From positions 265,766-329,765 of the forward strand of contig VZRS01001524.1 in NCBI GenBank assembly GCA_013398055.1: a stretch of DNA of 64,000 nucleotides, given 5' to 3'. This document shows, piece by piece, positions 1-13,300 of the stretch; position 1 is the stretch's first letter; every line of letters begins with the position of its first letter. The DNA is from Ifrita kowaldi. Its lineage: Eukaryota > Chordata > Aves > Passeriformes > Cinclosomatidae. A program made the translations under genes and the position numbers. Under the pieces are notes generated by a model. It searched no databases and was not told the DNA's origin. It saw only the letters and a list, made by a program, of their open reading frames with translations.

Positions 1-3000
1 GCCACATAGCAGGAACCAATCCTTCCCCTCACAACAACAGCTACACCACTATCCATCAAGGGCCTTGCAGCACAAGTGACCAACTAATCCACCCCTAAAT
101 CCATTATTGAGGCAAATACAGTAGGAGGAAAAGAAGCAGCATCCTTCATATTTTTATCTGAGCTATGCAGTATCAGACCTGTGGCGGAACATGTAGGAGA
201 GGAGTATATCTGCTCAGAATAAAATTAAAAGACTTGAACCAACTATCAGAGCAGCCTACATGGGGATCAGAGTCAGCTGGCGTTTTTTGATACTGTACTT
301 TGATGTGCTTTCATCCTCTTACAGAGGAAAAATATAGCCATGGATAGAGAAATATCAGGTATTCCAAAAATGTATCTTTTGTTGTTCATAAATCCATATA
401 CAACATACTACGATCATCAAGGGAACAATTCTCTTCAACAAGTGAGTAAGAAACATGCTTCTTTTGAAATTACATGCAGCATTTGTGAATCATCAACTTT
501 GCATAGTCCTTACAGCCACAGAGGTGTGATGTTTTCAGACAATGACAACATTTTCCATTTTCAGTTTAGTGTTCTCAAGACCACATGCAGTCATTACAAA
601 ATTTCACTTCCAGTTTTCACATTTTTGAAAAAATACACATAAGAGCAGCATTATCTTAATTACATTTTCAATTTGAATTCAACTTCCTAGGAGATGCTCA
701 GTTTGGCAGCTACCAAAGACCCTTATATAATTAAGGCTGTCCGATATTTTCTCAGGATGAAAGCAGAACCTTATGAGATCAGAGAGCAGATTCCTGCACA
801 TCTTTATATAGCTAGAAAAAAAAATCCTGGGATTTTCCATCAAAGCTGAATCTGTGTCAAATCAAGTGCAACTTTCGAAACCCCTAAGGAACAGTTACTA
901 GAATGATAAACAAACAAACAAGTAAATCTGTGTAAAGGGGAAATCTGTTCCCAAAGTTTCAGGCTCAGCAGGAGTTTATTAATTGCAGACAGGTAATTGT
1001 CCATTCATCTCACATTAATTTAACAACATCTTAAGACTCAACATAACACTTGTTTGATATGAGCAAAATAAGGTAGCAGAAGCTTTTCCAGGGATTCTGT
1101 TTCAAGTTAGAGTCAATTTCGTGGAAGAAGTGAAGAGGAGAATCAAAGTGTATCTATGCAACTGCAGCTATAGTTTCCACTGGAATCAGTGACTCAGTAA
1201 CACAACCTGTTGTGATTTATTATCTCTACGTCACTAACACCAAGAGTCTGCCAAAATCCACTGCCTGCTTCTGTAAACTTCCACTGGCTAAGCCCCCTGT
1301 TTACTGAAGCAAGCAAAGAAAGGAAGGAGCCATGACCACACAGAAGAGAAAAGACTATCACAGGTGCCTGTTCCAGGTCCTTCAGCCTCCTGCAAGATTG
1401 GTTTGGGAATACACCTCGACCACTAAATGGAAGAATATTCTTTGTTTCCTAACTCTTGCAGCCTGGATTAACCTAAAGTCCACATCTTCCTGACTACCAG
1501 CTGTCTTGTTTCTGAAAGTGATAGGTCTGGGCTCCTAGAGGGACCAGGAGAAGGAGAAATGCTTAGGATCAGAGGCAGCAATGAGAAAGATCAGCAGGAG
1601 ATACAAGAGGCAGCATCATCCAGATCTGGCCTATCCACCCTCCTAACACAAGTTTTGTTTGGAGCAATGACCCACAGAGACAGCCCACTCTTAAAGCTGA
1701 AACAAACACCATGCAGCAAAGCTTGAGTTGTGAAAGCTGTCTTAAATCACGTGGGACCTAGTATGAACTCCATGACACTCTTAGCAAACCAGGCTCCCAA
1801 AAAAATGCAGCCCTTTGAAGTCCCATGAAAGAAGAAGCTAAGGCACAAGGACCTGCCTCGTTTCCTGTGAAATTTACTGGCAAGTTGGTATTTTTGAAAT
1901 ATTTCTGCCCAAACCAAAGTGGTTACAGTGAAAGCAGAGGATACCTAGAAATCATAAAATTTCCCTATTTTGGGACATCACACAGAATTTTTTTACCATG
2001 CTCTGCACACTCATTTCATGTACTATATCTTGCTTCCTAAGCCAGAAATATCACTTTTCTTCTGCAATGTCTTCCTGAAGCAAGCTTCAAACGAAAAGAA
2101 ATACCCCTCAAACCCCCTAGATATTTAAAGATGCCTTACTAGGGTTTTTGTACTCTTAAACTCCTTTTACATGCATCATTTTCAAGCATGTATTTACTAC
2201 CCTGTCATTTTCTGCCATTCCTACTGCTGACAAAATCCTTCCCCTCTTTTGCCAAGAATATAAGAATCACCACCCTATGTAGCCTGAGGTCACTCTAATG
2301 TTTCTGGGAGTAACCCATTTATATAGACTTTAGAAAAGCAGTATTTTGCCAGGGTTGAATCATGCCAGGAGACAAAATCTATAGGGAAATTTACCATTGT
2401 GAAAAGCATAGTGAGAGTTACTGTTTACTAAACACTGCTTTTAATTAGACACATAATGCTAATTTTCACATTTTTTCAAAAGGCAAGGTGTGGGGAGGGG
2501 AAGGGAGAATATGAACTCTTCCAAGTGGAAAAGGGCAACTACAGGATTATTTCCAGCTCCTAAGTAGAAGAACAATGAAGATTTATAAAAAAAACCAAAC
2601 CCCAGGATTCTACAGTAATGTAAACGTCCTTTTAAATTCCTTTTCACACTGTTACACAACACTGAGAATCTACTGCTTTTACTTTGAATAGTGAAAGGTC
2701 ACTATTAATACCAAATTCATCACTAGTCATGCATTTCCTATCCTTCCTCCCTCTTCTCCTAGCAGAGCACTCTCTTCACATCTGGGTCTGTTTAACCAGT
2801 GATTGGAAATTTAGCCTCCTGATTTCCCGTTAAATACTAGGCACAGGAAAACAAATAGCACTTGTTTTTCAGTGGGTTTTGTCAGTCATCCAAATCTAGT
2901 GCAAACCATAGAACAGCCTGTGGTTTGCTGGCAGTGACCCAAAATATGTGAACCATATTTTCATGAAGTGAGAGGAATAAACCACCAATCGGCTGAAGTA

Positions 3001-6000
3001 ATAAGAACATGGCATTTTTCTTTTCAGAAATACAGAAATGACTAATAATTAAACTCTTCATTCTATCACTTCTTCTTCTTTAAAGCTTTTATTTTACCTT
3101 TTCAAATCTCAAACCAAGAGCAAGTGATCCGTTTTTGTATTTATCATTACTGCTCTTGCTTCTTCCATTTCACTACCTTAACACACACATTCACTCCTAG
3201 TTCTTGCAAGCTTATTTGTTTGCATAAGTGTTTTCTTATCTATAACTCTTACTCATTTAACTGCCTGAATAACTAACTCAGAGAAAGAGCTGAAGCATTA
3301 CTTCTTAAATCGTGCATTATGTAAAATCACATATGTAGATATTTAAGGGGGTTTGGATCTATTCTAACAGGAAATCACAAAGGATTGGGAACTTTCTTTC
3401 ATTGATTTAATTCTCACTACTTTCACTTGCTGAGTAAAGACATTCCTAGGCTATAAAAGCAATTGAAAAAGCTACCAAATATAAAGAAAAAAAATTACTT
3501 GCTGAGTAGCACCTATAAAACCCTCTTTCTGTACAGTTTCATAAAACTTCTGGTTTTCTGCCAAGACATGTTCGCACTAAACTAGTTTTAGGGAAGGAGA
3601 GAAATGATGACTTGATGGGAAGGAAGGAAACTATTTTGCTGTATGAAAACTTAAAAGTGGGGTGATGGAAGAGGTCTGGTAGTGTTTTTCTGCAATACTG
3701 ACCTGCACCAGGATCACAGGTAAAAGCAGTTTCCACAGCAGTTGTCTAGCTTACATAAAACTGTGATCTGTCATAATCTAACCAGTCTAATCACCAGTGA
3801 AGATGTCCTTCCTCTCCCACTCCCCTTTATAATGCAATTTTGGCCTTTATTCCCTGCTGAGGAAAAAAACCAAAACGTAGCTCAGATGCCAAGCATTCCC
3901 CTTGCTGAACTGAACAGAGCTTCCCACCCATGCAATACTCTTCAGAGTGATGAGCCCATGAACATCTGAACAGAAAATGCCCAATTCCCAAATTGTATTT
4001 CTGTGACCTGTACAAATATACAATCAGACTAATATGACAACATGCACCAGTAACTGAAGTGATGATTGACAATTACTTAGGTCAGGCAGTTCATGCGCTA
4101 ACCCATTTCAGGTATTTTTGGATTGAAATGCCATGATACTAAGGTGCATTTATTTTTAACACTATGAAAATAAACTCAAGGCTTATTTTACTAAAATTAC
4201 AATAATTTCACAGCATCACCTACTTCACCCGTCAATATACAGCAACTCATGCAGAGTCTGAAAATAACCCTGTTCAAGCTAAATGTATTGTGAACACCAC
4301 ACTAGGTACTGACACCATATATTCTTTTCTCTTTCTTGTACAGAGAAAATTTTTGTCAGGTTTTTATCAAGATGTCCAAATTTTCTCTTAAGAGTACTCA
4401 CTGATGTTCTTTCTGATTTATAGATGGGGAAAGCACCCTGAGAAGCAAAATGATAACACAGGCAACAGAACAGGGAAGAACAACTTCCCTCAGCAGCCAT
4501 GCCCTGTCATGATGGCTTCCTCCAAAGTCCTGTCACTCTGTAAGAATCACTCTGCTTCCATTCAGTGCCACTTTGGGGCATGCTACTTAATTTTAATGAT
4601 AATTTATTCCACTGAGAGGTTTAGCCACCGGTAGACATTTTGTGAAAATGAAACCATGAGCTGTTTCCATGAAGATAAAGCACATGACAAGTCACTGAGT
4701 GAAACTATGTGCATTACATGATAAAAATAAGTGCAAAACCACATGTATGCATCAAATCTACATTTTCATACTGAAAAAGTGTTTACCAAGAAGGTAATTT
4801 GTGCTTTCCCCCATATTAGAACCATGCACCCAAAGCCTGGATTTTCTCCCACATTCATTTTAAGCTTCTTAACTGATGAAGGACCAGGCCCAAGGCAAAA
4901 ATCCAAGCTTGAACTATGTGATAAGAAGTTAAACTCCAGCCCAACTCAGTAGTCCTGTATTTTCCTGGTCTTTTTGGATACGTGCTGACACAAGCTTTAA
5001 ATCTTTTCAACCTTTCCTGGGGCAGCTTAGCTTTAATGGAAACTCAAACAATAAATTCACAGAGTGAAGGAAACAGAGCATTTTGCTAATGAGGACACTG
5101 AGAACACACAGCCCTAACTCTATCCTCTGCTCCAGTACAATCATTACTCAAGCTCAGTGTGCCTTGGTTTCTCCACCTGTAAAAGGCTACTAACAGCACT
5201 TGTGCTCCAATTAATCATCTACTCATATCCTGGAGTTACCTTTGTTAGAAATAACCTTGGAACTTATAATACAATTTATTTGTAATTTTTATTTAGTTAT
5301 TTACTTACTCAAAGCACATCTCCCTGTAACAATTTGAAAACATTATTATGATACTTCACAAGTGGAAAAAAAGCTAATATTAAAAAGAAATAAAGACCTA
5401 GGACTTCGCTAATAGTTACATGATCCTTTCACTACAAACTTTGACCTGGCTCTAGCAGCATGATCTTTATCAGCAACAAGTCCCAGAAGTTGTCATTGAA
5501 ACTTCTTTACACTACTTACCATTCCAACTAGGACACAATCAGTGAAAGTCATTGCAATTCATACTTTACATACAGTATATTAATAAAATTGTGAATGAAT
5601 GTATTGTTTGAAAAGTCTGAAGGAAAAGCTGGGAACTCAATGACTATCTTGCCTAAGGCTTCCATAGAGACAGACAATAACATAGTTATGACACTCCTAT
5701 GGTATGCATGCCACAGATTTCTGTTTTGAGCATAGAATTCATGGGCACTAGAAAAGGTTTTTCGAATTTGAAACCTTTTATGATTCAAAATACTGAATTT
5801 TCTGTTTTGGCTATACATTTAAGGAGACTGAACAAGTCAGAGCCACAGAGCTAAGTATTTTTAAACAAGGGCCAAGGAAGTGTGCTCTGCACTCTGCAAC
5901 CCTTGGAGCTGCTATTTACAGTCCCAGGGTCAGTTGTCTGGACCTTACTGAAGGCTCTGGCACAGAGGCAGGGAACCTCTCTGCAACTAGGGCAGAAGCA

Positions 6001-8781
6001 GCATGTCCCTTTGCCCCACAGCTTACCCAAAACAAGAACACTTGATTCTGAAAAGGGACAACCTTTTCTAGGACAGAGACCATCGCAGGGTTTGCAAACT
6101 AGCACAGCTCAACACAGGCAAACAGCTCTATGCAGAACTAGAGCCTCTTGACCTCTATTTGGCATACTGCACTTGTCTACAGGTGCTGCTAGGATTTCCT
6201 CCACATTTTTCACGTTTTCTGTGCCACATGATTCTGTGCTCCTTTTTCAGAAAGCTTCTGGGAAAACAATGCATTTGTCCTTGTGAACAGAGTGGAATTG
6301 TGGAAAAACAACAGATGATGACCACACTTAAAGTTGTTCAACCCGTAACCTCATGGCTCAGCATCCCAAGTTGCCCTAGTTACTGAGAAACTGGGTCATG
6401 AAAAGGGGGAAGGCTGATGAATCCCTGGTAGGAGACTGAAGTTAGCTTATGTTTACAGCAAAAATATTGCCTTAGGTAGAGAACACAGAGTGAACTTTCA
6501 GAGTGAGAGGGACCAGAGGGACTAAACTGGGAGAGGTAATGGTAGATCAACACCCTGGCATTCTGCAATCTCACTCTTCGAGCTCTTTGTCGGAAAGTAA
6601 ACTGCAAATCTTAACATGGTGGAAGGAAAAACACATAAATTGATATAGCACTTAAGGAGATTCAAAACTGTTATGGAGAGCTACCCAGATGGATTAGGGA
6701 TGGGTTAACACTGAGACCCAGTTCAGACCCTTGCAACAAAAAGGCGAGCTCCCATGGGCAGCAGCATTATCCCAGCATCACAGGCCGGCAGGATGGCACA
6801 AGGCACCACATGGTTCAGCCCTTACCACGACCAGCAGAGACTAAGAGATACAGTTTTGAGAGAGGGTATTTGATTTGAGTTCCCCCAACAGCGCAGCAAA
6901 TCTGTAGTGCCTACCAAGTACTCCTGCCCCACCTGAGCAACAGTCCAGCCCTTCCTGCAGCATCAGTGGCCAAGTTTGTCATGGCAGTTCTTGAAGTCAG
7001 GCAACTTCTCATTTGGCAAGAACGATGACTGCTGCTGCTCACATCTTCAAGCCTGATCTTGTAACCAGAAGAGCCTGAAACAGTTTTCTGAAGCAAACAC
7101 TTATCTAATGGTACAGTTTTGGCAGTCAGAGCCTTGGGCACATTCCTATTGTTCCTATGCCTTAATGCAGGCTGTTGAAGCCCCACTGAGACAAACCAAG
7201 CAAGCTCAGCATGATCACCATCTGAACTCTAGCACAATCAGCTGAGCAGAAATGGATGGGTCTCAGCAGACCATCTCTCCACACTCAGAGCAAGGTAAGG
7301 GGAGAGGGAAAATCCTGGGTGCAGAAGAAGAACACAAACTAGCTGAACAAAACCTAGTTGATAGGAAATGGGAGGGATGATGCATTGTAGGAGAAGGTCA
7401 AAACTAAAATGAAAGTAGGTCCAAGGTGTTATTATCTGATGAAAGATCCTGCTTCTTTTGTCAATGAGAGGAATGAGGACGTGTCACACTGTTGTTTCGC
7501 ATGCTGTTCCTCAGCCATTTTCTGAGCACACCAGAACTGTACTGGTTGCATTAAGGACATGAACAGGAATGGTCAACAAGAAGATAACAGTAATGAATCT
7601 CCAAAACACCAATGAAAAACCTTAAGATTGTGAATACCTTAGAATAAAAACAAGCCCATGTTCTTTGCAGCAATCAGTAATACACTGCACTGGAAACAGG
7701 ACAGAGTCCTTCAGAGTTCAAAATATCAAGGGTACTCCTACTCTTAGACCTTGATGACAGGAAAAAGAAACACAATTCCAGAAAGCTTGCAGTGTCCAGC
7801 AAATGACAGAACTCTTGGTGCACTTAACAGTGTCACCACCATACCAGGTCAACTGTGAGAGCAGTGCCCCTTCTTAGTGTTCCAATGCTGCACCACGGTC
7901 CATCTTCCCGTCCTGCTGATGCACAGTGACACAATTAAGTTCCCACTGGGTGCTGCAGAAACAATCTTGCCTACCACTGTCAGCTGTGCTGGAGGAGCAA
8001 AATTAAGCCCTACAAGGATACTGCTAAAAATAATCAAGTTTAGTTCTGCAATTAGAGTTGAATGTAGTGAAAGCTGCAACTTCCATAAAGACGACTCATG
8101 ATTAGACATGATGTCACGCATCAAAAATTTAATCCAAACAACTTGTCTGTTTCACTACAAATAGCAAACTTGAATGTCCTGGCAAACTGTAAGGACATGA
8201 TTTACAAATACTAGGTAATATTTGGATCTTGCATTATAAGCAGTGCTCCAGTCTTTCTGAGAAACAAAAATGACTTCATTCTGGGCTTAGCCTGGTCATT
8301 TCAATAGACCAAAGCTTCATCAGAGACATAAACCACAACTGGACATACTGAGCTCAATACATACAAATTTTTGTTTTGGTCACAGACCACACAACTAGCA
8401 TCCACTCTTAATATTTCCAATTGCTTTGAGACTTTTTGCTTTATGGTACTGTTAGACTTCCGATCAGGAACCTGTTACAACCTCATAGCTTTTTGAACTC
8501 AAATGGCTGTTAGTATTAATAACTATATGATGTGCAGATTCTGAAAAGCAGTTTTGCTTTCTTTTCCTTAAATTCACATAACAAGTAATTGGCTAGTTTT
8601 TCCAAACTGCTTTGCCCTACCACCTAACTGTTCCCCAGAGCCCCACAATGAAATTTGACCCACTGTTAACTTGTTTTTTTAATCTAAGTTTGAAAAATTT
8701 CCAAATGAGTGCCATTAACTCCATGCCTTATGCAACAAGCAGCTATGATAGAGAGCAGGCCAGAGGACTGTGTACACTTAC
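1..8781 (-). other. TGFBR3: TGFBR3 partial intron after the third coding exon
   Basis: This stretch starts with the GTAAGT donor at 8781 and runs off the left edge. I searched the minus strand for the next betaglycan exon, expected to begin with valine and include the conserved FTELK and YGAVTSF blocks, and saw nothing, so the intron is probably at least 8.8 kb. Short Met-initiated frames occur on both strands but resemble no family I know and have no consistent splice context. A MIR-like fragment lies at about 5150-5200. Apart from that the region is unremarkable AT-rich intron sequence. Confidence 0.8.
5150..5205 (+). mobile_element. MIR-like ancient SINE fragment
   Basis: The segment CTCAGTGTGCCTTGGTTTCT followed by CCACCTGTAAAAGGCTACTA resembles the MIR stretch CTGTGCCTCAGTTTCCTCATCTG plus TAAAATGGG, with several mismatches as expected for an ancient amniote SINE. 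MIR remnants are known in birds. The match is by eye and short, so the family assignment is provisional. Confidence 0.5.
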
Positions 8782-8919
8782 AAAGAAAACTCTTCGGATT
8801 CCAGGTGCCAGCCTTTCTGTTTTTAGCTTCCAGACCAAAGGCAAAGGAGAGTTGAGAAGAAACACCAGAGGCTTCTGGTGGATATGCACTGATGAAATTG
8901 GATTCAAATGTAACGTGAC
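8782..8919 (-). CDS. TGFBR3: TGFBR3 (betaglycan), third coding exon: orphan domain continued
   Basis: This 138-base exon encodes exactly 46 codons, residues 83-128, in phase 0 at both ends. Translation shows VTLHLNPISSVHIHQKP, then VFLLNSPLPLVWKLKTERLA, matching the human blocks HLNPISSVHIH, VFLLNSP, PLVW and LKTERLA. It continues the orphan domain of the betaglycan ectodomain. The acceptor is a long T-rich tract ending in TTTTTTCTGTAG and the donor is GTAAGT, so both splice signals are strong. There is no Met-initiated frame here, so a search for ATG-started ORFs misses it. The plus-strand 123-residue frame over the same bases is an antisense shadow. The next exon should begin with a valine codon followed by the rest of the orphan domain, and I could not find it between 1 and 8781. 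Confidence 0.97.
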
Positions 8920-10224
8920 CTACAGAAAAAACACAGAAATATGTGAATACTTCCTGGAATTTGAAACAATGAATCAAAGGTAATTTCTATATATATTATG
9001 ACTTTTCGCATTCAGACCTCTTGACTCAAGATTATACACTAATCTACTTCCACAAGAATCAGTCAATGAAGCACAGAGAAAATAAAATATGAAATAGTTA
9101 ACATTTGTGCTCTATGATTGCAAAGCACTGCTAAAAAGAAAACCTTGGCAAATGCTGATGAAAAATAGCTTATGCAAAAGGTCAAACCACTAAGCTGAGA
9201 GTTGGAGAACAAGGAGATAAAAAGAATTACAAAGCAAACTCTGATTTCTGGTTTCTAGATGGTAGTCTACAAAGCTGGCTTAGAGTATAAAACCTCATCT
9301 GCTGATTCTATTAAGGGCATAAATCTAGCCTGCAAAACAAATAAAACTAAACAAACAAAAAACAGGAGGAACAAATCCAGAAACACAAGCAAGCACTACA
9401 CTACTTTATGGAAGGAATTCCAAAACAAATTTTAACATACACTAGGGAAAGAAAACGCCTGTGTTCAGAGACTAAAAGGATACACAGGGTAAATGATCCC
9501 AGGAAAGTGGACATCATGGAAGTGAGGCAAACAGTCACAGGTGGCTTTGAAGCAACCAGTTTGTGGTTGCTGGAGGTCCCTCCTGCCCAGCTCCTCATAT
9601 CCCAGTACTGCCCTTCTAGAAAGGGCTCAATGTTGGACAAAACCATAATCAAACACATGACAGAACAGCCTGTCCATTTATAGCATATACAGACTTCCAA
9701 TTGATATTACAGTGGTTTTGTGGCATCTAATAAGCTGTTTAAGCAGTTGGGATTTAGCTTGATACTTCATCCAACGTTATGGAAGAAACCTTTAGTGTGC
9801 AGTGAAGAGATGATCTACCACAGACTGAGCAGGGAAGCTGATGTCCCACAATACTGGTGACTGGCAGGTTCCCTGACAGACAATCACAACTCTTTCTAAA
9901 AAATGTATAGAGGAAGCAAACATGAACACAACCAGCAGCTTGAGTGGTGGCAAACAGAAATGAGCATACAGGTAATTCAGAATTAATTCTGTATCCTGGT
10001 AGAGAATCTAAAAGGAAATTTGAGATAAAGAAGAGCCACTATGTATAGTTCGTGGCATGATTCTTATATAGTGGCAAACAACCATTATTACCATTAAAGT
10101 AAATGGAGATTCATCCAGTAAACTAACTAGATGAAAGCTAGAGACCAAATTGAAAACCAGGTACCTATTACTGTTGCAAATTTTTCCAAAATAAAAAATT
10201 TTGGAAATTTTTTTCCAAAGGGTG

Positions 10225-10330
10225 GGGCTGGGTTTTTGTTTGTTTTGTTTGTTTGTTTGAGTTGGGGATTTTTTGTTTGGTTTTTTTGGGTGGTCGTTGT
10301 TGGTCGGTTGGTTTTTTAAATTTTATTTTA
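10225..10330. repeat. T/G-rich low-complexity tract
   Basis: A run dominated by T and G with GTTT-type units (TTTGTTTGTTTGTTTGAG) grades into TTTTATTTTATTTATTT. It is simple-sequence DNA, and the short open frame across it is an artefact of composition. Confidence 0.85.
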
Positions 10331-13300
10331 TTTATTTCCCCTTGAAAAGTTCACCATCACTATAAAGTCAAAGCCAAGCCTTGGTCTTGGGTCCAAGACA
10401 CCTGGAAGACAGCAGAAAGACCTTTTTCCACTACTTAAGACCTTGCAAAAAACCTTGCCAACAGCTGGCTATGTTCCCACACTAACTGGTAGCTGTTGCT
10501 TACAAGCAGAATGCATCAGATTCTGAAAATCCACTGACCAAACACGTCCCCAGTCCCCACAGTGACAGACATCAAAGCCCACACGCACACATCTGGGAGC
10601 ACCAAGGACATCCCTGTCCTCCTCTTTGTTAAGCTTGATTAAAACTTGTTGGAAAACTGAGTAAATCCATATTTGTACTAAACCCAAGCTGCTCTAAAGA
10701 ACAAGTTCCTCTCCTGGCCCGCAGCCGGCAGTGACAGCCTGCAGGAAGGCCAGGCAGTGCCATCTCCTGCCCTCTGCAGCCATCTCTGGCACCACCTGGC
10801 CTCTGCAGCAGAAGACACGGTGGTATTTACACATTTCATAAAGAAAACACTAAGTACCACAGAGTACCAAGAAACACATTTCTCTCCATTTTCTGCCTCT
10901 AAAGAATAAAATACCTCATTTTAACAAATTGCAGGGTGCTAGTGCTCTGAATCCTCATGGGAGGACAGAGACCTGAAATGCCAAACAGCCATGTTCTTAG
11001 CTACAGAAACTGCTTTACTGTATCAGCTATAGAGCCAAAGTAGTTCTGTTACCTGAACATGAGAGAGAAATTATTCATTCTACAAGACTCCTGCTTTGTT
11101 GTTCGGTCTAGAAATGGAGAGGTGAAAGTAAAAAGGAAAAGGTGTTCAGAACCACTATTAAATTCACAACAATTAAAAAGCTTTCTTGTTTCTATTCTTG
11201 TGGCTTTTCAGCTGTAATCACTGCTAATTACTAATAAGCTGTTTAAACTATTAAATGTAATTATCTTGTTCTGGGCTTATGTTTTCTTACAAAACAATAA
11301 AAATGCTGTAATCTCAGTTTAGTAAAGTAGTCCAGTTATAGCTTTTGCATTTCTGACCTTGCAAATGTGAGTTCAAATTTTATTCTGATTTTTTTTCAGC
11401 TTCAAATGGCATAAAGTGCATCCAGCATACTTCCATGCCCAATGATAACCGGTTTCCTTTGACCCTAGATATTGATAAAATTACTTACAATATAGTTCAT
11501 GTGCTTAAATAACCAAGAATAGAAAACCAGTAACAATCCTCTTACACTGGCCAACAGGAGCACTCAGCTTGAGCTTGCACCCTGGTTGTATTTTTGTTAG
11601 AATGTCAAGTCAGTGTAAAAGATACAGCTCTTATTAGAAACTTCAAAAAATTTCTGCTACTTAAAACATCCGTTATTTATTAAAAGCAGGAATGATAAAT
11701 ACATATAACACACTCCAAAAACTTCATCTCAGAAGCAGCTAGGCCAAGTCCTTTGGGTAATAAGGAAATGGAGAAGCACCTCTGTTTCAACTGATCTCAG
11801 ACAAATTTATTCAAAGCCAACATCTATCAGACAAGACAGATGTTTTAGACTTCATGAAGATTTCTTCCTGTTGTTTTAGTCACATGAGAGAGCATACAGC
11901 AATCATACTACCTTAGTGAGAAAATCAGAGACTCTTTGCAACTGGATCTACTATCAGACTTTGTAGTTGCTATTCCCCTAACTTTGAAAATTAAAGATGT
12001 ATATAATACACACATACATTATTATTTCCATATACACATGGAAATAACCAACAAAGTTTGAGCTGTATGCAGAAGTGGTGATGTATCTATCCATGCCTTT
12101 GGCTGAAACTGTAGGATAAGTTATACCACATAATGGAATTTTCCTACATTTCTGCCTGAAAAGTGCAGATTCTTGAGAAAAGCTACAGGACTTCAATGCC
12201 AAATCAGCTTTTTCTATAGCTAAATGAAATGCTTGTGTGAAAACTTTCCGAATACGGGTAATTTTGCATTCTTGTACTCCTCAGTTTGCTCATGACTAAG
12301 CAAAAAAACACATAATGCAAAATTCATATCCCTAGTCCTAAACTTCAGAAAGAATATAGTTCATGTGACCATGCTTCTGCAGCAGCCTCCATCACTATAG
12401 TCCTTAGCATATATATTCCCTATCACTACACTTAGTTACATGCCAGTACTCAGCATATACTGAGTCTTAAGCAAAAAAAGCAACTTGGTTTTACAGACTG
12501 AAAAAAAACCAACCCAGAGCTCCATAACAGCTGCTCAGGACCATCTTGGTCATCATGTTTTTCATAACCAGTTTCTGCTTCAGAGCTAGCACTGCTTAGG
12601 AACCCACCTGCTGGGCAGCCAAGTCTGAACATGACTGTTCCCACTGAGAAGTTGTACAAAACTAACACACTCGTAGCATAACTATTCCCCCTTGTACTGA
12701 CAGTTGCTCCAACATCACTGTCAGTGCTTGATGATACCCAGCAGTGGTATCTATTATGAGAGACTTCTTTCTGGTTCTTGGAAAGTTTTTCAAGCAAACT
12801 GCTGGGGAGTTACCAGCACTCAAGATCTTTATGCCAAAGCCCTGCTGCCAAGCATCTGGGTTTTACCTTGCATAACTACAGTCAGTGGGTATCACATGGA
12901 AATTTCAGCCCAAGCAGGGTGGGCAAGGTCAGAACAGCTCACCACAGAGGTGTTTATGTGAGGGAGAGTGGTTTGAATTGCAGGGTCCAAGTGAAAGCCT
13001 GGACTTTGACTACACATCAGAGGTACCCAAATGCCTCTTCCCACTCCTGCTTCAGAGAGTAAAAGGCTTAACAGGACTCTAAGGTGTTAAAAGTTACGAT
13101 GTCAACAGAAGCCCAAGTTCAACACTTCAGCTGCACCAGCACCTCCAGCATGACACCAGCCCTCTCTTTAGCTCTGCCTTGCTAAGCTTTCTGCTGCCAC
13201 ATCCGTGCTCCCACCAACTTGCCCCTTTGCTAACTTCGGGCATGGCTGCCTCCATCCACAACACTGCAGTGCAAGATCCTCATCCCAACTCTCTCTACAG

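Noticed and set aside
1..8781. Search for the next TGFBR3 exon (valine-initial, with FTELK and YGAVTSF-like blocks)
   Set aside because: No minus-strand segment matched. The exon is most likely to the left of this window.
8612..8983. 123-codon plus-strand ORF
   Set aside because: It lies antisense over the TGFBR3 exon at 8782-8919, which is clearly supported on the minus strand by protein similarity and splice sites.
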